Assembly: GCF_014195655.1 (NCBI RefSeq)
Contig: NZ_JACICD010000008.1
Location: forward strand, 62,001-126,000
Reading direction: 5' to 3'
DNA: 64,000 nt
Source: Ancylobacter tetraedralis
GTDB taxonomy: Bacteria > Pseudomonadota > Alphaproteobacteria > Rhizobiales > Xanthobacteraceae
A program made the position numbers and the translations under genes. The notes under the pieces were generated by a model. That model was not told the origin of the DNA. It ran no database searches and was given only the letters and a program-made list of their open reading frames with translations. Position 1 is the first letter of the stretch; each line of letters opens with the position of its first letter. Positions 37,769-47,057 of this stretch are shown piece by piece.

Positions 37769-39118
37769 ATGTCTGTCGCCTATGATATCGATGCCAGCGC
37801 CGCCGCCAGCCCGAACGACCTCGAGGCGTTCTGGATGGGCTTCACCGCCAACCGGGCGTTCAAGCGCCGCCCGCGCATGGTCTCGCGCGCCAAGGACATG
37901 CACTATTTCACGCCCGAGGGGCGCCCGATCCTCGACGGTTCGGCGGGCCTGTGGTGCGCCAATGCCGGCCATAACCGCCAGCCCATCGTCGAGGCGATCC
38001 AGCGCCAGGCGGCCGAAATGGACTTCGCGCCGACCTTCCAGTTCGGCCACCCCCTCGCCTTCCGCGCCGCCTCGCGCATTGCCGAGCTGGCACCGGGCGA
38101 TCTCGACCATGTGTTCTTCTGCAATTCCGGCTCGGAGGCCGGCGACACCGCGCTGAAGATCGCGCTCGCCTACCATGCGGTGCGCGGCCAGGGCACCCGC
38201 ACCCGCCTCATCGGCCGCGAACGCGGCTATCACGGCGTCGGCTTCGGCGGCATCTCGGTCGGCGGCATCTCGCCGAACCGCCGCTTCTTCGGCAGCCTGC
38301 TGCCCGGCGTCGACCACCTGCCGCATACCTATGACCGCGAGAAGCAGGCCTTCTCCAAGGGCGAGCCGGAATGGGGCGCCGAGCGCGCCGACGCGCTGGA
38401 GAACCTGGTCGCGCTGCACGATGCGCAGACCATCGCCGCCGTCATCGTCGAACCGATGGCCGGCTCCACCGGCGGCCTGCCCGCGCCCAAGGGCTATCTC
38501 AAGCGGCTGCGCGAGATCTGCGACAAATACGGCATCCTGCTGATCTTCGACGAGGTCATCACCGGCTTCGGGCGCCTCGGCACCCCCTTCGCCGCCGAGC
38601 GCTACGGCGTCATCCCGGACATGATCACCTTCGCCAAGGGCGTCACCTCGGGCGCCGTGCCGATGGGTGGCGTGATCGCGCGCAAGGGGATCTACGACAC
38701 GTTCATGAACGGCCCGGACCACGTGATCGAGCTGTTCCATGGCTACACCTATTCCGGGCACCCGCTGGCCTGCGCCGCCGCGATCGCCACGCTGGACGTC
38801 TATCGCGACGAGGGCCTGTTCGAGCGCGCCAAGGCACTGGAGCCGACCTTCGCCGACGCGGCGATGAGCCTGAAGGGCAAGCCCGGCGTGCTCGACATCC
38901 GCACCGTCGGCCTGGTCGCCGCCTTCGACATGGCCCCCAAGGCCGAGGGCCCCGGCAAGCGCGGCTACGAGGCGATGGAGCACGCCTTCCACGAGGAGGG
39001 ACTGATGTTCCGCGTCACCGGCGACACCATCGCGGTAAGCCCCCCGCTCATCATCAGCGAGGCGCAGGTCGGCGAACTGGTGGAGAAGATCGGCCGGACC
39101 ATCGACGCGGTGATGTGA
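37769..39118 (+). CDS. Class III aminotransferase, probable beta-alanine--pyruvate type
   Basis: A 449-residue PLP enzyme. Motifs: NSGSEAGDTALKIALAYH (phosphate-binding loop at about 119-136), DEVITGFGRLG (D261 binds the pyridine ring) and TFAKGVTSGAVPMGG (K290 forms the Schiff base). The sequence around GLWCANAGHNR and QFGHPLAFRAASRIAELAPGDLDHVFF resembles omega-amino acid:pyruvate transaminases that use beta-alanine or other omega-amines. I chose the ATG giving MSVAYDIDAS. It is divergent from the membrane-anchored TPR regulator, with a 280-bp gap between. A factor-independent terminator follows. Substrate range is inferred. Confidence 0.88.
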   Translation: MSVAYDIDASAAASPNDLEAFWMGFTANRAFKRRPRMVSRAKDMHYFTPEGRPILDGSAGLWCANAGHNRQPIVEAIQRQAAEMDFAPTFQFGHPLAFRAASRIAELAPGDLDHVFFCNSGSEAGDTALKIALAYHAVRGQGTRTRLIGRERGYHGVGFGGISVGGISPNRRFFGSLLPGVDHLPHTYDREKQAFSKGEPEWGAERADALENLVALHDAQTIAAVIVEPMAGSTGGLPAPKGYLKRLREICDKYGILLIFDEVITGFGRLGTPFAAERYGVIPDMITFAKGVTSGAVPMGGVIARKGIYDTFMNGPDHVIELFHGYTYSGHPLACAAAIATLDVYRDEGLFERAKALEPTFADAAMSLKGKPGVLDIRTVGLVAAFDMAPKAEGPGKRGYEAMEHAFHEEGLMFRVTGDTIAVSPPLIISEAQVGELVEKIGRTIDAVM

Positions 39119-39137
39119 GGGGGTCTCCCCTCCCGCG

Positions 39138-39187
39138 CCAAGGCGACCCCACCAAGACGACCACCTCCAAGACGACCACCTCCAAGG
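39138..39187. repeat. 15-bp tandem repeat between stop codon and terminator
   Basis: Two perfect copies of CCAAGACGACCACCT (39152-39166 and 39167-39181) are flanked by partial copies. The array lies wholly in the 3' untranslated region of the aminotransferase gene and probably arose by slippage. Confidence 0.8.
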
Positions 39188-39203
39188 CCGCATCCCCTTG
39201 CAA

Positions 39204-39231
39204 CCCGGCGCTCACGCGGCGCCGGGTTTTT
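39204..39231 (+). terminator. Rho-independent terminator of the aminotransferase gene
   Basis: An 8-bp stem, CCCGGCGC with GCGCCGGG-type pairing (39204-39211 with 39219-39226), has a 7-nt loop and is followed by TTTTT on the rightward strand. This is the clearest intrinsic terminator in the window. Confidence 0.85.
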
Positions 39232-39329
39232 GCCGGCCAAGAATCAACCAAGGCGATCTATAAGAAAGTTTGCTATTTAAGGTTGCATATCCTAGCGTGA
39301 CCTCGCTTTTCTGCTGAGCGGGGGCTCCC

Positions 39330-40703
39330 ATGCATGAGATCATCGACGTGCCGCAGAATGTCGCGCCTTTCGCACGGCGCCTGGCCGATAGCGGCGTCAA
39401 GACAGTGATCCGCTATTACACCAACAGCAACAGCTCGACCTTTCCCAGCAAATGCCTGTCAGCCGGCGAGCTCGCGGCGCTGCATGCCGCCGGGGTCTCG
39501 GTCGCCGTGGTGTTCCAGCAACGCGGCGGGGCGGGCGGCAGTATCGGCGACCTCAGCGCTGCCAATGGCACGCGCGACGGCCGGCGGGCGCTCGAACTCG
39601 CCACCGCTTTGGGGCAGCCGCACGGATCGGCCGTCTATTTCGCGGTCGATCATGACTATACCGCACCCGCCGACCTCGGCCGTATCGCCGATTACTTCCG
39701 CAATGCCGGCGCGGCCCTCGGCCCGAACTATCAGGTCGGCGCCTATGGCTCGGGAACGGTGACAGGACACCTGAAGGCGCTCGGTCATATCGCGCATGTC
39801 TGGCTGGCCGGGGCGACCGGCTGGTCCGGCACGCGCCGCGCGCTGGAGGCGGGCGAGTGGTCGCTGTTCCAGAACGCGCTCGACAGGCAGTCCCCGATCG
39901 GCGGCTTCGGCTATGACGGCAACATCGCCAATCCGGCCCTCGGCGGCTTTGGCCAGTTCGGCGCCGCCGCCCCGCTCGACACGCCGCGCGGCGTCGGCGC
40001 GGCCGCCCTGTTCCGCGTCGCCGCCCGCTCCGGGCTCAACCTGCGGGCGGGGCCGGGCGAGAGCTTCCGCAGCTTCGCCTCGCTACCCGCCGACACGCTG
40101 GTGCGCGGGCTCGGCGTCGACGGTGACTGGATCAAGGTCGATCTCGACGGCGACGGCCTGGCGGACGGGCACATGTTCGCGCGCTTCCTTGCGGCGGTGT
40201 CTGGCGGGTTGCCGGCCAGCGTGCCCCTGCCCGCCGGCGCGACCATCCGTCGTCCGATCGACGTGGCCCGTGCGGAACTGGCGCAGAATGTCGCGGAAAT
40301 TCCGGGGCCGCAGGCCCATCCCCGAATCCTGATGTATCACGCCACCACGACGGGCCGCTTCCGGAGCGACGAGACGGCGTGGTGCTCGTCCTTCGTCAAT
40401 TACTGCGTCGAGCAGGCCGGCATGCATGGCACGGACAGTGCCGCCGCCCGCTACTGGCACGACACAGGGTGGGGACGCGACGTCACCGCAGCGCCGATGG
40501 AGGGCGATATAGTGGTGTTTTCGCGCACCGGCGGCGGCGCCGAGCCCGGCAGCGGCCATGTCGGCTTCTATCTCGACGCCGACGCGAGCTCCCTGCGCAT
40601 CCTGGGCGGCAATCAGGGCAACCGGATCAGCATCGGCCGCTACCCCAAGGACGGCCAGCTGGGGTCGTTCCATTACAAGCAGCTGTCGATCCGACGCGGC
40701 TGA
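39330..40703 (+). CDS. Three-domain lysin-like protein: DUF1906 glycoside-hydrolase-like, SH3, NlpC/P60-like
   Basis: A 457-residue protein without a signal peptide. Residues about 1-205 match the DUF1906 glycoside-hydrolase-like TIM-barrel domain (VKTVIRYYTNSNSSTFPSKCLSAGEL, HGSAVYFAVDHDY, YQVGAYGSGTV). Residues about 228-290 form a bacterial SH3 domain (SGLNLRAGPGESFRSFASLP). Residues about 305-455 match TIGR02594-type peptidases, with C352 in TAWCSSFVNYC and H410 in SGHVGFYLD as likely catalytic residues. A sugar-cleaving plus peptide-cleaving architecture suggests a peptidoglycan hydrolase. With no export signal it could be a toxin-like effector, or an endolysin relic without other phage genes. 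A low-GC region (about 39240-39300) precedes it. Confidence 0.8.
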   Translation: MHEIIDVPQNVAPFARRLADSGVKTVIRYYTNSNSSTFPSKCLSAGELAALHAAGVSVAVVFQQRGGAGGSIGDLSAANGTRDGRRALELATALGQPHGSAVYFAVDHDYTAPADLGRIADYFRNAGAALGPNYQVGAYGSGTVTGHLKALGHIAHVWLAGATGWSGTRRALEAGEWSLFQNALDRQSPIGGFGYDGNIANPALGGFGQFGAAAPLDTPRGVGAAALFRVAARSGLNLRAGPGESFRSFASLPADTLVRGLGVDGDWIKVDLDGDGLADGHMFARFLAAVSGGLPASVPLPAGATIRRPIDVARAELAQNVAEIPGPQAHPRILMYHATTTGRFRSDETAWCSSFVNYCVEQAGMHGTDSAAARYWHDTGWGRDVTAAPMEGDIVVFSRTGGGAEPGSGHVGFYLDADASSLRILGGNQGNRISIGRYPKDGQLGSFHYKQLSIRRG

Positions 40704-40730
40704 CCTCTCCACCGGCGGCGAGGGCTGGCC

Positions 40731-43250
40731 ATGGTCAGGCGGGCGGGCTATCCCGTCGCCATGTCCGCCCCTTCCCCTTCCTCCCTCCCCATTGACGACG
40801 CCCTGCCGGCGCTCACCGCCGCGCTGCGCGCGGGCTCGTCCGCTGTCCTCGTCGCCCCGCCCGGGGCGGGCAAGACGACGCGGGTGCCGCTGGCGCTGCT
40901 GGAGGAGCCGTGGGTGGCGGGGCGCAAGATCCTCGTGCTGGAGCCGCGCCGCATCGCCGCGCGGGCGGCGGCCGAGCGCATGGCCCTGAGTCTCGGCGAA
41001 AAGGCGGGCGAGCGCGTGGGCTACCGCGCCCGCTTCGGTTCGAAAATCGGGCGCCACACCCGCATCGAGGTGATCACCGAGGGCATTTTCACGCGGATGA
41101 TGCTCGACGACCCCGAACTGTCCGATGTGGCGGGCGTGCTGTTCGACGAGTTCCACGAGCGCAGCCTGGACGCCGATCTCGGCCTTGCCCTCGCTCTCGA
41201 TTGCCAGTCGGCGCTGCGCGAGGACCTGCGCCTCCTCGTGATGTCGGCCACGCTCGATGGCGCCCGCGTCGCCGCGCTGCTCAACGGCGCGCCGGTGATC
41301 GAGAGCCTGGGACGCGCCTATCCGGTCGAGACGCGTTATCTCGGCCGTGATCCGCGCGAGCCGATCGAGCGGCAGATGGCGGGGGCGATCCAGCGCGCGC
41401 TCGCCGCCGCGCCGGGCTCCATCCTCGCCTTCCTGCCCGGCGCCGCCGAAATCCGCCGCACCGAGCGGGCGCTGCGCGAGGGCGTGCGCGATCCCGCCGT
41501 CGATATCGCTCCGCTCTATGGCGCTCTTCCCCCCGCCGAGCAGGACCGCGCCATCGCCCCCGCCGCGCCCGGCCGGCGCAAGGTGGTGCTCGCCACCTCC
41601 ATCGCCGAGACCAGCCTGACCATCGAGGGGGTGCGGCTGGTGGTCGATAGCGGGCTCGCCCGCGTGCCGCGCTTCGAGCCGGATGTCGGGCTGACGCGGC
41701 TGGAGACGGTGCGCGTCTCGCGCGCCGGTGCCGACCAGCGTCGCGGCCGCGCCGGCCGCACGGAACCCGGCCTCTGCTGGCGGTTGTGGAGCGAGCCGGA
41801 AACGGCGAGCCTGCCCGCCTTCGCGACGCCGGAAATCCTCGCCGCCGATCTCTCGCGCCTCATGCTCGACCTCGCCATGTGGGGCGTGCGAGACCCCGCG
41901 ACGCTTTCCTTCCTCGATCCCCCGCCCGCGGCGGCGGTTAGCGAGGCGAAGGCCCTGCTGGTTGCGCTGGGCGCGCTGGATACGGATGGGCAGGTGAGCG
42001 AGCGGGGCCGCGCCATGGGCCGGCTGCCGCTGGAGCCGCGCCTCGCCCGCATGGTGATCGACGGCGCGCGGCGCGGCGCGGGCGAGGTGGCTGCGCTCAT
42101 CGCCGCCATCGTCTCCGAGCGCGGGTTGGGGGGCGATGCGCCGGATCTCCTCCACCGCCTCGACGATCTGCGCCGCGACCGCTCGCGCCGCGCCGACGAG
42201 GCCCGCCGCCTCGCCGGGCGTTGGGCCGAGGAGGGCGAGCGCGCCGCCGGACGCCTGCCGGGCCGGGCCGGGGCGGACATGCCCTCCCCCGCCGTGCTGC
42301 TCGCCCTCGCCTTTCCCGACCGGCTCGCGCGCGGCCGTGGCGATGGCAGTCGCTTCGTGCTGGCGAATGGGCGCGGCGCCCGGCTCGACCCCACGTCCCC
42401 GCTCGCCCGCGCCCGGTTTCTCAGCGTCGCCGAACTGACCGGAACGGCGGACGAGGCGCGCATCCTGCTGGCGGCGGAACTGGATGAGGCCGAACTCGAA
42501 GCGGAATTCGGCATGGCGATCACCGAGGGCACGGAGACCGGCTTCGATGCCGCCTCCGGCGCCCTGCGCGCCCGCCGGGTGCGTCGGCTCGGCTCGCTGG
42601 TGCTGGCCGAGCGCACCGCCCCGGTGACCGTCGGGCCGGAGGCGGCACGCGCGCTGGCGGACGCGGCGGCGGCGCGCGGGCTGGAGCGCCTGCCCTGGTC
42701 GGATCCCCAGCGCCAGTTGCTGGACCGCGTCCGATTCCTGCACGCCAGCGCGCCCGGTATCTGGCCGGACCTGTCGGCGGGCACACTCACGGCCACGGTC
42801 GAGGCCTGGCTGGCGCCCGCGCTGGAAGGACTGACCGCGCTGGGCCAGATCGATGCCGACCGGCTGGGCCGCGCACTTGCCGGGCTGCTGCCCTGGGAGC
42901 TGGCCCGCCGGCTGGAGGAGGACGCGCCGACCCATTTCGAGGTGCCGACCGGCTCGCGCCTGCCCATCGACTACGCCAGCGAAGGCGGACCCACGCTGGC
43001 CGTGCGGGTGCAGGAACTGTTCGGCCTCACGACGCACCCCGCCATTGCCGGCGGGCGTGTGCCGCTCACCCTCGCCCTGCTCTCGCCGGCCCACCGGCCG
43101 ATCCAGTTGACGCGCAACCTGCCGGCCTTCTGGAGCGGCTCCTGGCGCGACGTACGCGCCGACATGCGCGGGCGCTACCCCCGGCACCCCTGGCCGGAAG
43201 ATCCGGCGGCCGCCGAGCCGACCCGGCGCGCCAAGCCGCGCGGCAGCTGA
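40731..43250 (+). CDS. hrpB: ATP-dependent helicase HrpB
   Basis: An 839-residue DEAH/DExH-family helicase. Walker A is APPGAGKTTRV and motif II is FDEFHERS. Motif III is MSATLDGARV. Motifs V and VI are ATSIAETSLTIEGVRLVVDSG and QRRGRAGRTEPG. The long HrpB-specific C-terminus is present (FVLANGRGARLDPTSPL, PTHFEVPTGSRLPIDYAS, LLSPAHRPIQLTRNLPAFW). It is cytoplasmic; the biological role of HrpB is poorly defined. The chosen ATG has GAGGG upstream. An ATG ten codons later (MSAPSPSSLPIDD) is also plausible because conserved sequence starts there. It follows the lysin-like gene by 27 bp. Confidence 0.95.
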   Translation: MVRRAGYPVAMSAPSPSSLPIDDALPALTAALRAGSSAVLVAPPGAGKTTRVPLALLEEPWVAGRKILVLEPRRIAARAAAERMALSLGEKAGERVGYRARFGSKIGRHTRIEVITEGIFTRMMLDDPELSDVAGVLFDEFHERSLDADLGLALALDCQSALREDLRLLVMSATLDGARVAALLNGAPVIESLGRAYPVETRYLGRDPREPIERQMAGAIQRALAAAPGSILAFLPGAAEIRRTERALREGVRDPAVDIAPLYGALPPAEQDRAIAPAAPGRRKVVLATSIAETSLTIEGVRLVVDSGLARVPRFEPDVGLTRLETVRVSRAGADQRRGRAGRTEPGLCWRLWSEPETASLPAFATPEILAADLSRLMLDLAMWGVRDPATLSFLDPPPAAAVSEAKALLVALGALDTDGQVSERGRAMGRLPLEPRLARMVIDGARRGAGEVAALIAAIVSERGLGGDAPDLLHRLDDLRRDRSRRADEARRLAGRWAEEGERAAGRLPGRAGADMPSPAVLLALAFPDRLARGRGDGSRFVLANGRGARLDPTSPLARARFLSVAELTGTADEARILLAAELDEAELEAEFGMAITEGTETGFDAASGALRARRVRRLGSLVLAERTAPVTVGPEAARALADAAAARGLERLPWSDPQRQLLDRVRFLHASAPGIWPDLSAGTLTATVEAWLAPALEGLTALGQIDADRLGRALAGLLPWELARRLEEDAPTHFEVPTGSRLPIDYASEGGPTLAVRVQELFGLTTHPAIAGGRVPLTLALLSPAHRPIQLTRNLPAFWSGSWRDVRADMRGRYPRHPWPEDPAAAEPTRRAKPRGS

Positions 43251-43467
43251 AAAGCGGCTAGCCGGCCGCCGGGCCTCGCCTTCCTTGGAGTGTCCGGACA
43301 CCACCTCCGACTGCAAAACATTAACCACGGACCCAGTCTTGCCGATGGGCACCGGCCCGGCGGGAGCGTTTTAACGCCCGATCAACATCTCGGGCTCAAG
43401 GTGCCTCCACAATAAAAGCTGTCCCGAGACAGATGTGGATGCAGTCAAACGCAAGAAGAGTACGCCC

Positions 43468-43695
43468 ATGAGAGAGTTGGCGGACAGGGAACTGGCGGGA
43501 GGCGATGTGGTGCGCCGGCGGCGCGGGGCGGTAGCCCGTCGCCCGCACGGCACCGGCCTCGAATACGGCCTTATCGCCGCCGCGCTGGCGGTGGCCATCG
43601 TCACCGTCGTCGCGGGTCTTGGCACGCGATATGGCGGTGCGCCGCTCAGCCCGACGAGTTCCATGGCGAGCGGTCTGGAGCGCAACCTGCGCTGA
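43468..43695 (+). CDS. Flp/Fap-type type IVb pilin-like protein (orphan)
   Basis: A 75-residue protein. The core HGTGLEYGLIAAALAVAIVTVVAGLGTRY matches the hydrophobic helix of Flp pilins (usual form GATAIEYGLIAALIAV...LG). The glutamate before YGLIA is kept. The basic leader is long (about 30 residues, RRRRGAVARRPHG). The residue at -1 relative to the usual cleavage point (five before E) would be His rather than Gly, so processing by a prepilin peptidase is doubtful, or shifted to G|TGLE. No tad/cpa genes are nearby. It may be a structural orphan or a small membrane protein derived from a pilin. Confidence 0.65.
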   Translation: MRELADRELAGGDVVRRRRGAVARRPHGTGLEYGLIAAALAVAIVTVVAGLGTRYGGAPLSPTSSMASGLERNLR

Positions 43696-43734
43696 CCGGC
43701 TGCGCGCTCCTGCCGAGGAGACGCGCCCGAATCG

Positions 43735-43780
43735 AAACGGGGCCGCCGGGGTGAGCTTTTTCACCCCGGCGGCCCCGTTT
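43735..43780. terminator. Strong bidirectional terminator
   Basis: A perfect 20-bp stem (43735-43754 with 43761-43780) has loop GCTTTT. The arms begin AAAC and end GTTT, so each strand ends in a short T-run. It separates the rightward pilin-like gene from the leftward CorC/HlyC gene. Confidence 0.85.
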
Positions 43781-43833
43781 CTCGTTTCACGACGGCATCG
43801 GGCGCGTGGCCGAAGCCGAGCGCGCCCAACGTC

Positions 43834-45153
43834 CTACCCCATGATCGGCGCCCGCCGGCGCGGCACCACGGCGCGGCTGACCAGGATCTTGTCGACGCGC
43901 CGCCCGTCCATGTCGACGACCTCGAAGCGCCAGCCCATCGCCTCGAACGCGACGCCTTCCTGCGGCAGCGCCTTGAGCTCGTGCAGCACATAGCCGGCCG
44001 CCGTATGGAAGCCGGCATCCTGCGGAATGCGGATGCCGAGCACGTCGGCCAGTTCGTCGATGGGCGTCGAGCCGGCGATGAGGAAGCTGCCATCGGCGCG
44101 CTCCACCACATCCGGCTTCACCTGGCCGGCCTCATCCAGCACCACCGAGCCGGCAATGGCGTCCAGCAGGTCGGCGGGGGTGAGAATGCCGACCATCGAG
44201 CCATATTCGTCCACCACCAGCGCCAGCGGCGATTCCGCGTGGCGCAGCACCTTCATGGCGATGAGCGCGCCGGCGGTCTCCACCAGCACGGCGGCCGGCT
44301 TGACGAACTGGCGCGGGTCCGGCGTCTTGCCGTTGAGATAGGCTTCGAGCAGGTCGCGAATGTCGATGACGCCGACCGCCTCCTCCACCGTGCCCTCGCA
44401 GGCCGGCATGCGGGTGTGGCGGGTTTCGCGGATCGTCTGGCGCACCGCCTCGGGATCCTCGGAAAGGTCGATCCAGTCGATATCGGTGCGCGGCGTCATC
44501 ACCGCCCGCACCGGACGGTCGGCGAGGCGCATGACGCCGGCGATCATCCGCCGCTCGTCGGGGTCGATCACACCGGCGGTCTCGGCCTCGGCGACGATGG
44601 CGCGGATTTCCTCGTCGGTGACATTGCTCTCGTCGCGCTTGCCGCTTTCGCCCAGCAGGCGCAGCACCACGCGGGAGGAAATATCGAGCAGCCAGACCGC
44701 CGGAAGCGAGATGCGCGAGAGCAGCATCATGGCCGGCGCGATGAAGCTCGCCAGCTTTTCCGGGCTCTGCAGCGCCAGCCGCTTGGGGATGAGTTCGCCG
44801 ATGATGAGCGAGACATAGGTGATGGCCGCGACGACCAGCGAATAGCCCAATCCACCGGCAAGGCCGGGCGCCATGCCCTGCTCGCGCAGCCATTCGCCCA
44901 GCATGTCGCCAAGCGTGGCACCGGAAAAGGCGCCGGCCAGAATGCCGATCAGCGTGATGCCGATTTGAACGGTGGAGAGGAAGCGGCCGGGGTCGCCCGC
45001 CAGCGAAAGCGCGATGCGCGCGCCGGCCGAGCCGTTGTCGGCCATGGCGCGCAGGCGCGCCGGGCGGGCGGAAACGACGGAAAGCTCGGCCATGGCGAGA
45101 ACGCCGTTGATCAGGACGAGCAGGATGACGATGGCGATTTCAAACAGGGGCAT
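43834..45153 (-). CDS. CorC/HlyC (CNNM-like) family membrane protein
   Basis: A 439-residue protein. The N-terminal DUF21 membrane domain (about 1-185) has IAIVILLVLINGVLAMAELSVVSARPARL, YVSLIIGELIPKRLALQ. Two CBS domains follow (about 210-335; VMTPRTDIDWIDL, SPLALVVDEYGSMVGILTPADLLDAIAG). The C-terminal CorC_HlyC domain (about 350-439) ends at FEAMGWRFEVVDMDGRRVDKILV. Family members are called hemolysins for historical reasons; close relatives are linked to magnesium/cobalt efflux. Located in the inner membrane. It is divergent from aroC with a 200-bp gap. Confidence 0.92.
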   Translation of the reverse strand: MPLFEIAIVILLVLINGVLAMAELSVVSARPARLRAMADNGSAGARIALSLAGDPGRFLSTVQIGITLIGILAGAFSGATLGDMLGEWLREQGMAPGLAGGLGYSLVVAAITYVSLIIGELIPKRLALQSPEKLASFIAPAMMLLSRISLPAVWLLDISSRVVLRLLGESGKRDESNVTDEEIRAIVAEAETAGVIDPDERRMIAGVMRLADRPVRAVMTPRTDIDWIDLSEDPEAVRQTIRETRHTRMPACEGTVEEAVGVIDIRDLLEAYLNGKTPDPRQFVKPAAVLVETAGALIAMKVLRHAESPLALVVDEYGSMVGILTPADLLDAIAGSVVLDEAGQVKPDVVERADGSFLIAGSTPIDELADVLGIRIPQDAGFHTAAGYVLHELKALPQEGVAFEAMGWRFEVVDMDGRRVDKILVSRAVVPRRRAPIMG

Positions 45154-45353
45154 AGGGTTTGGGTTGGCAACCTCGTGTCGGCATTATGTACCACGGATAC
45201 CGCCAATCGCTATGCGCTCCGGCCATTTTCCGTCGCAGCATCAGGCGCCCCACAGGTTTGACGCCTGCCGCGCGGACGCCTAGAAGCGCCGGGAACACGC
45301 GCCACGCCGCCGGCCCGCCGCGCGGCCGACGGCTTCATCCCCGGATCGCCCCC

Positions 45354-46466
45354 ATGTCCTTCAACACCTTCGGCCATCTGTTCCGCGTGACCACGTTCGG
45401 CGAGAGCCACGGCCCGGCGATCGGCGGCGTCGTCGACGGCTGCCCGCCCGGCATCCGCTTTCGGCTGGAGGAGATCCAGGCGGCGCTCGACAAGCGGCGC
45501 CCGGGCCAATCGCGGTTCACCACCCAGCGTCGCGAGCCCGACGAGGTGAAGATCCTCTCCGGCGTCCTCGCGGAGGCGGACGGCATGCTGACCACGACCG
45601 GCACGCCGATCGCCCTGCTCATCGAGAATGTCGACCAGCGCTCGAAGGACTATGCGGCGATTTCCGAGAGCTACCGCCCCGGCCATGCCGATTATGCCTA
45701 TGACGCGAAATACGGCCTGCGCGACCATCGCGGCGGCGGGCGCTCCTCGGCGCGCGAGACGGCGGTGCGCGTCGCCGCCGGCGCCATCGCGGCCAAGGTG
45801 CTGGAGGGCGTCACCCTGACCGGGGCGCTGGTGCAGATGGGCGACATCGTCATCGACCGCGCCAACTGGGACAGCGCCGAGATCGGCCGCAACCCGTTCT
45901 TCTGCCCGGATGCGGCGGCGGCTACGCGCATGGAGGCCTATCTCGACGGCATCCGCAAGGCCGGCTCCTCGGTCGGCGCGGTGATCGAGGTGGTGGCCGA
46001 AGGCGTGCCGTCGGGCCTCGGCGCCCCGCTCTATGGCAAGCTCGACGCGGATCTCGCAAGCGCGCTGATGAGCATCAACGCGGTGAAGGGCGTCGAAATC
46101 GGCGAAGGCTTCGCCAGCGCCGCCCTCACCGGCGAGGCCAATGCCGACGAGATGCGCATGGGCAATGACGGCCGGCCGGTCTTCCTCGCCAACCATGCTG
46201 GCGGCATTCTCGGCGGCATTTCCACCGGCCAGCCGGTGGTGGTGCGCTTCGCGGTGAAGCCCACCTCCTCCATCCTCACCCCGCGCCACACGGTGACGCG
46301 CCATGGCGAGGATGCCGACATCGTCACCAAGGGCCGCCACGACCCGTGCGTGGGCATCCGGGCCGTGCCGGTGGGCGAGGCGATGGTGGCCTGCGTGCTG
46401 GCGGATCATCTGCTGCGCCATCGCGGGCAGGTCGGCACGCCGCCGGTCTGGCCGTTTCCACGCTGA
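45354..46466 (+). CDS. aroC: Chorismate synthase
   Basis: A 370-residue FMN-dependent enzyme of the shikimate pathway. The N-terminal [33 protein letters not shown] is the family signature 1. [39 protein letters not shown] is signature 2. [11 protein letters not shown] and the C-terminal [19 protein letters not shown] complete the enzyme. The ATG before MSFNTF is decided by homology; an upstream open stretch is non-conserved. In many Rhizobiales fabI precedes aroC; here the divergent CorC/HlyC gene does. The family needs reduced flavin, which the riboflavin gene 0.7 kb downstream indirectly supports. Confidence 0.97.
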   Translation: MSFNTFGHLFRVTTFGESHGPAIGGVVDGCPPGIRFRLEEIQAALDKRRPGQSRFTTQRREPDEVKILSGVLAEADGMLTTTGTPIALLIENVDQRSKDYAAISESYRPGHADYAYDAKYGLRDHRGGGRSSARETAVRVAAGAIAAKVLEGVTLTGALVQMGDIVIDRANWDSAEIGRNPFFCPDAAAATRMEAYLDGIRKAGSSVGAVIEVVAEGVPSGLGAPLYGKLDADLASALMSINAVKGVEIGEGFASAALTGEANADEMRMGNDGRPVFLANHAGGILGGISTGQPVVVRFAVKPTSSILTPRHTVTRHGEDADIVTKGRHDPCVGIRAVPVGEAMVACVLADHLLRHRGQVGTPPVWPFPR

Positions 46467-46599
46467 CGACATTTCCGCGCTGAAGGCGTGCGCAGCGGCA
46501 AGATCGGCGTGCGCCACCCCATATAGGGTGCACGCAGGGGGGAACTGGCGGCTCGGCCCGAGCGGCCGCCCCCTTAGCGTTCGACCATGAGGCTTTGCC

Positions 46600-46998
46600 A
46601 TGACCAGCCCGTATCATGCCGTTATCTGGATCGACCACCACGAAGCCCGGATCTTCCATTTCGACAGCACCAGCGCCGAACGTGTGGTGATCCATCCCGA
46701 GCACCCGGTGAAGCACGTTCACCACAAGGCGAACGCCGTGGGCGATGGCCGCTCGGCGGAGGACCAGGCCTTCTTCCATCACGTCGCCACCGCCATCGCC
46801 GATGCGAAGGCCGTTCTCGTGACTGGCCCGGGTGGCGAAAAGGACCTGTTCGTCAAGCATGTCGAGCATCACGACCCAAAGCTGAAGGCGCTGATCGCCG
46901 CCGTCAAAACGGTGGATCACCCCACCGACAACGAGTTGGTCGCGCTGGCGCGCGCCGCCTTCCATGCCGACCACCAGTCGCCGCAACGCTCGGCCTGA
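46600..46998 (+). CDS. Small His-rich eRF1-domain-like protein
   Basis: A 132-residue cytoplasmic protein: YHAVIWIDHHEARIFHFDSTSAERVVIHP, then VKHVHHKANAVGDGRSAEDQAFFHHVATAIADAKAVLVTGP and VKTVDHPTDNELVALARAAFHA. It matches the family annotated as translational machinery protein in Rhizobiales, related to the third domain of archaeo-eukaryotic release factor eRF1. It has 15 or more histidines, mostly within the first two thirds. GAGG lies 7 nt from the ATG. Function is unproven; ribosome-associated or stress roles are only suggestions from the fold. An imperfect inverted repeat, GCGTGC...ACCC-N6-GGGT-GCACGC, lies upstream (about 46505-46534). Confidence 0.75.
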   Translation: MTSPYHAVIWIDHHEARIFHFDSTSAERVVIHPEHPVKHVHHKANAVGDGRSAEDQAFFHHVATAIADAKAVLVTGPGGEKDLFVKHVEHHDPKLKALIAAVKTVDHPTDNELVALARAAFHADHQSPQRSA

Positions 46999-47007
46999 CA
47001 GGCCCAT

Positions 47008-47033
47008 CCGCCGCCGGTGCAGGCCGGCGGCGG
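47008..47033. terminator. Hairpin after the His-rich protein gene
   Basis: A 10-bp stem, CCGCCGCCGG with CCGGCGGCGG, has loop TGCAGG. It begins 9 bp after the stop codon and is not followed by a T-run. It isolates the riboflavin gene's promoter from upstream transcription. Confidence 0.5.
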
Positions 47034-47057
47034 CTTCCGATACGGGCGGAAATGTCA

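Noticed and set aside
37769-39118. The aminotransferase as the missing phnW
   Set aside because: Its motifs place it in class III omega-aminotransferases, whereas PhnW is a class V enzyme; it is also on the opposite strand with its own terminator.
39330-40703. Prophage remnant suggested by the lysin-like gene
   Set aside because: No other phage-like gene, attachment site or integrase nearby; flanks are ordinary chromosomal genes with the same base composition.
40083-43352. A very long (1089-codon) open frame antisense to hrpB
   Set aside because: Same GC artefact; the composition is non-protein-like and the sense strand encodes all HrpB helicase motifs.
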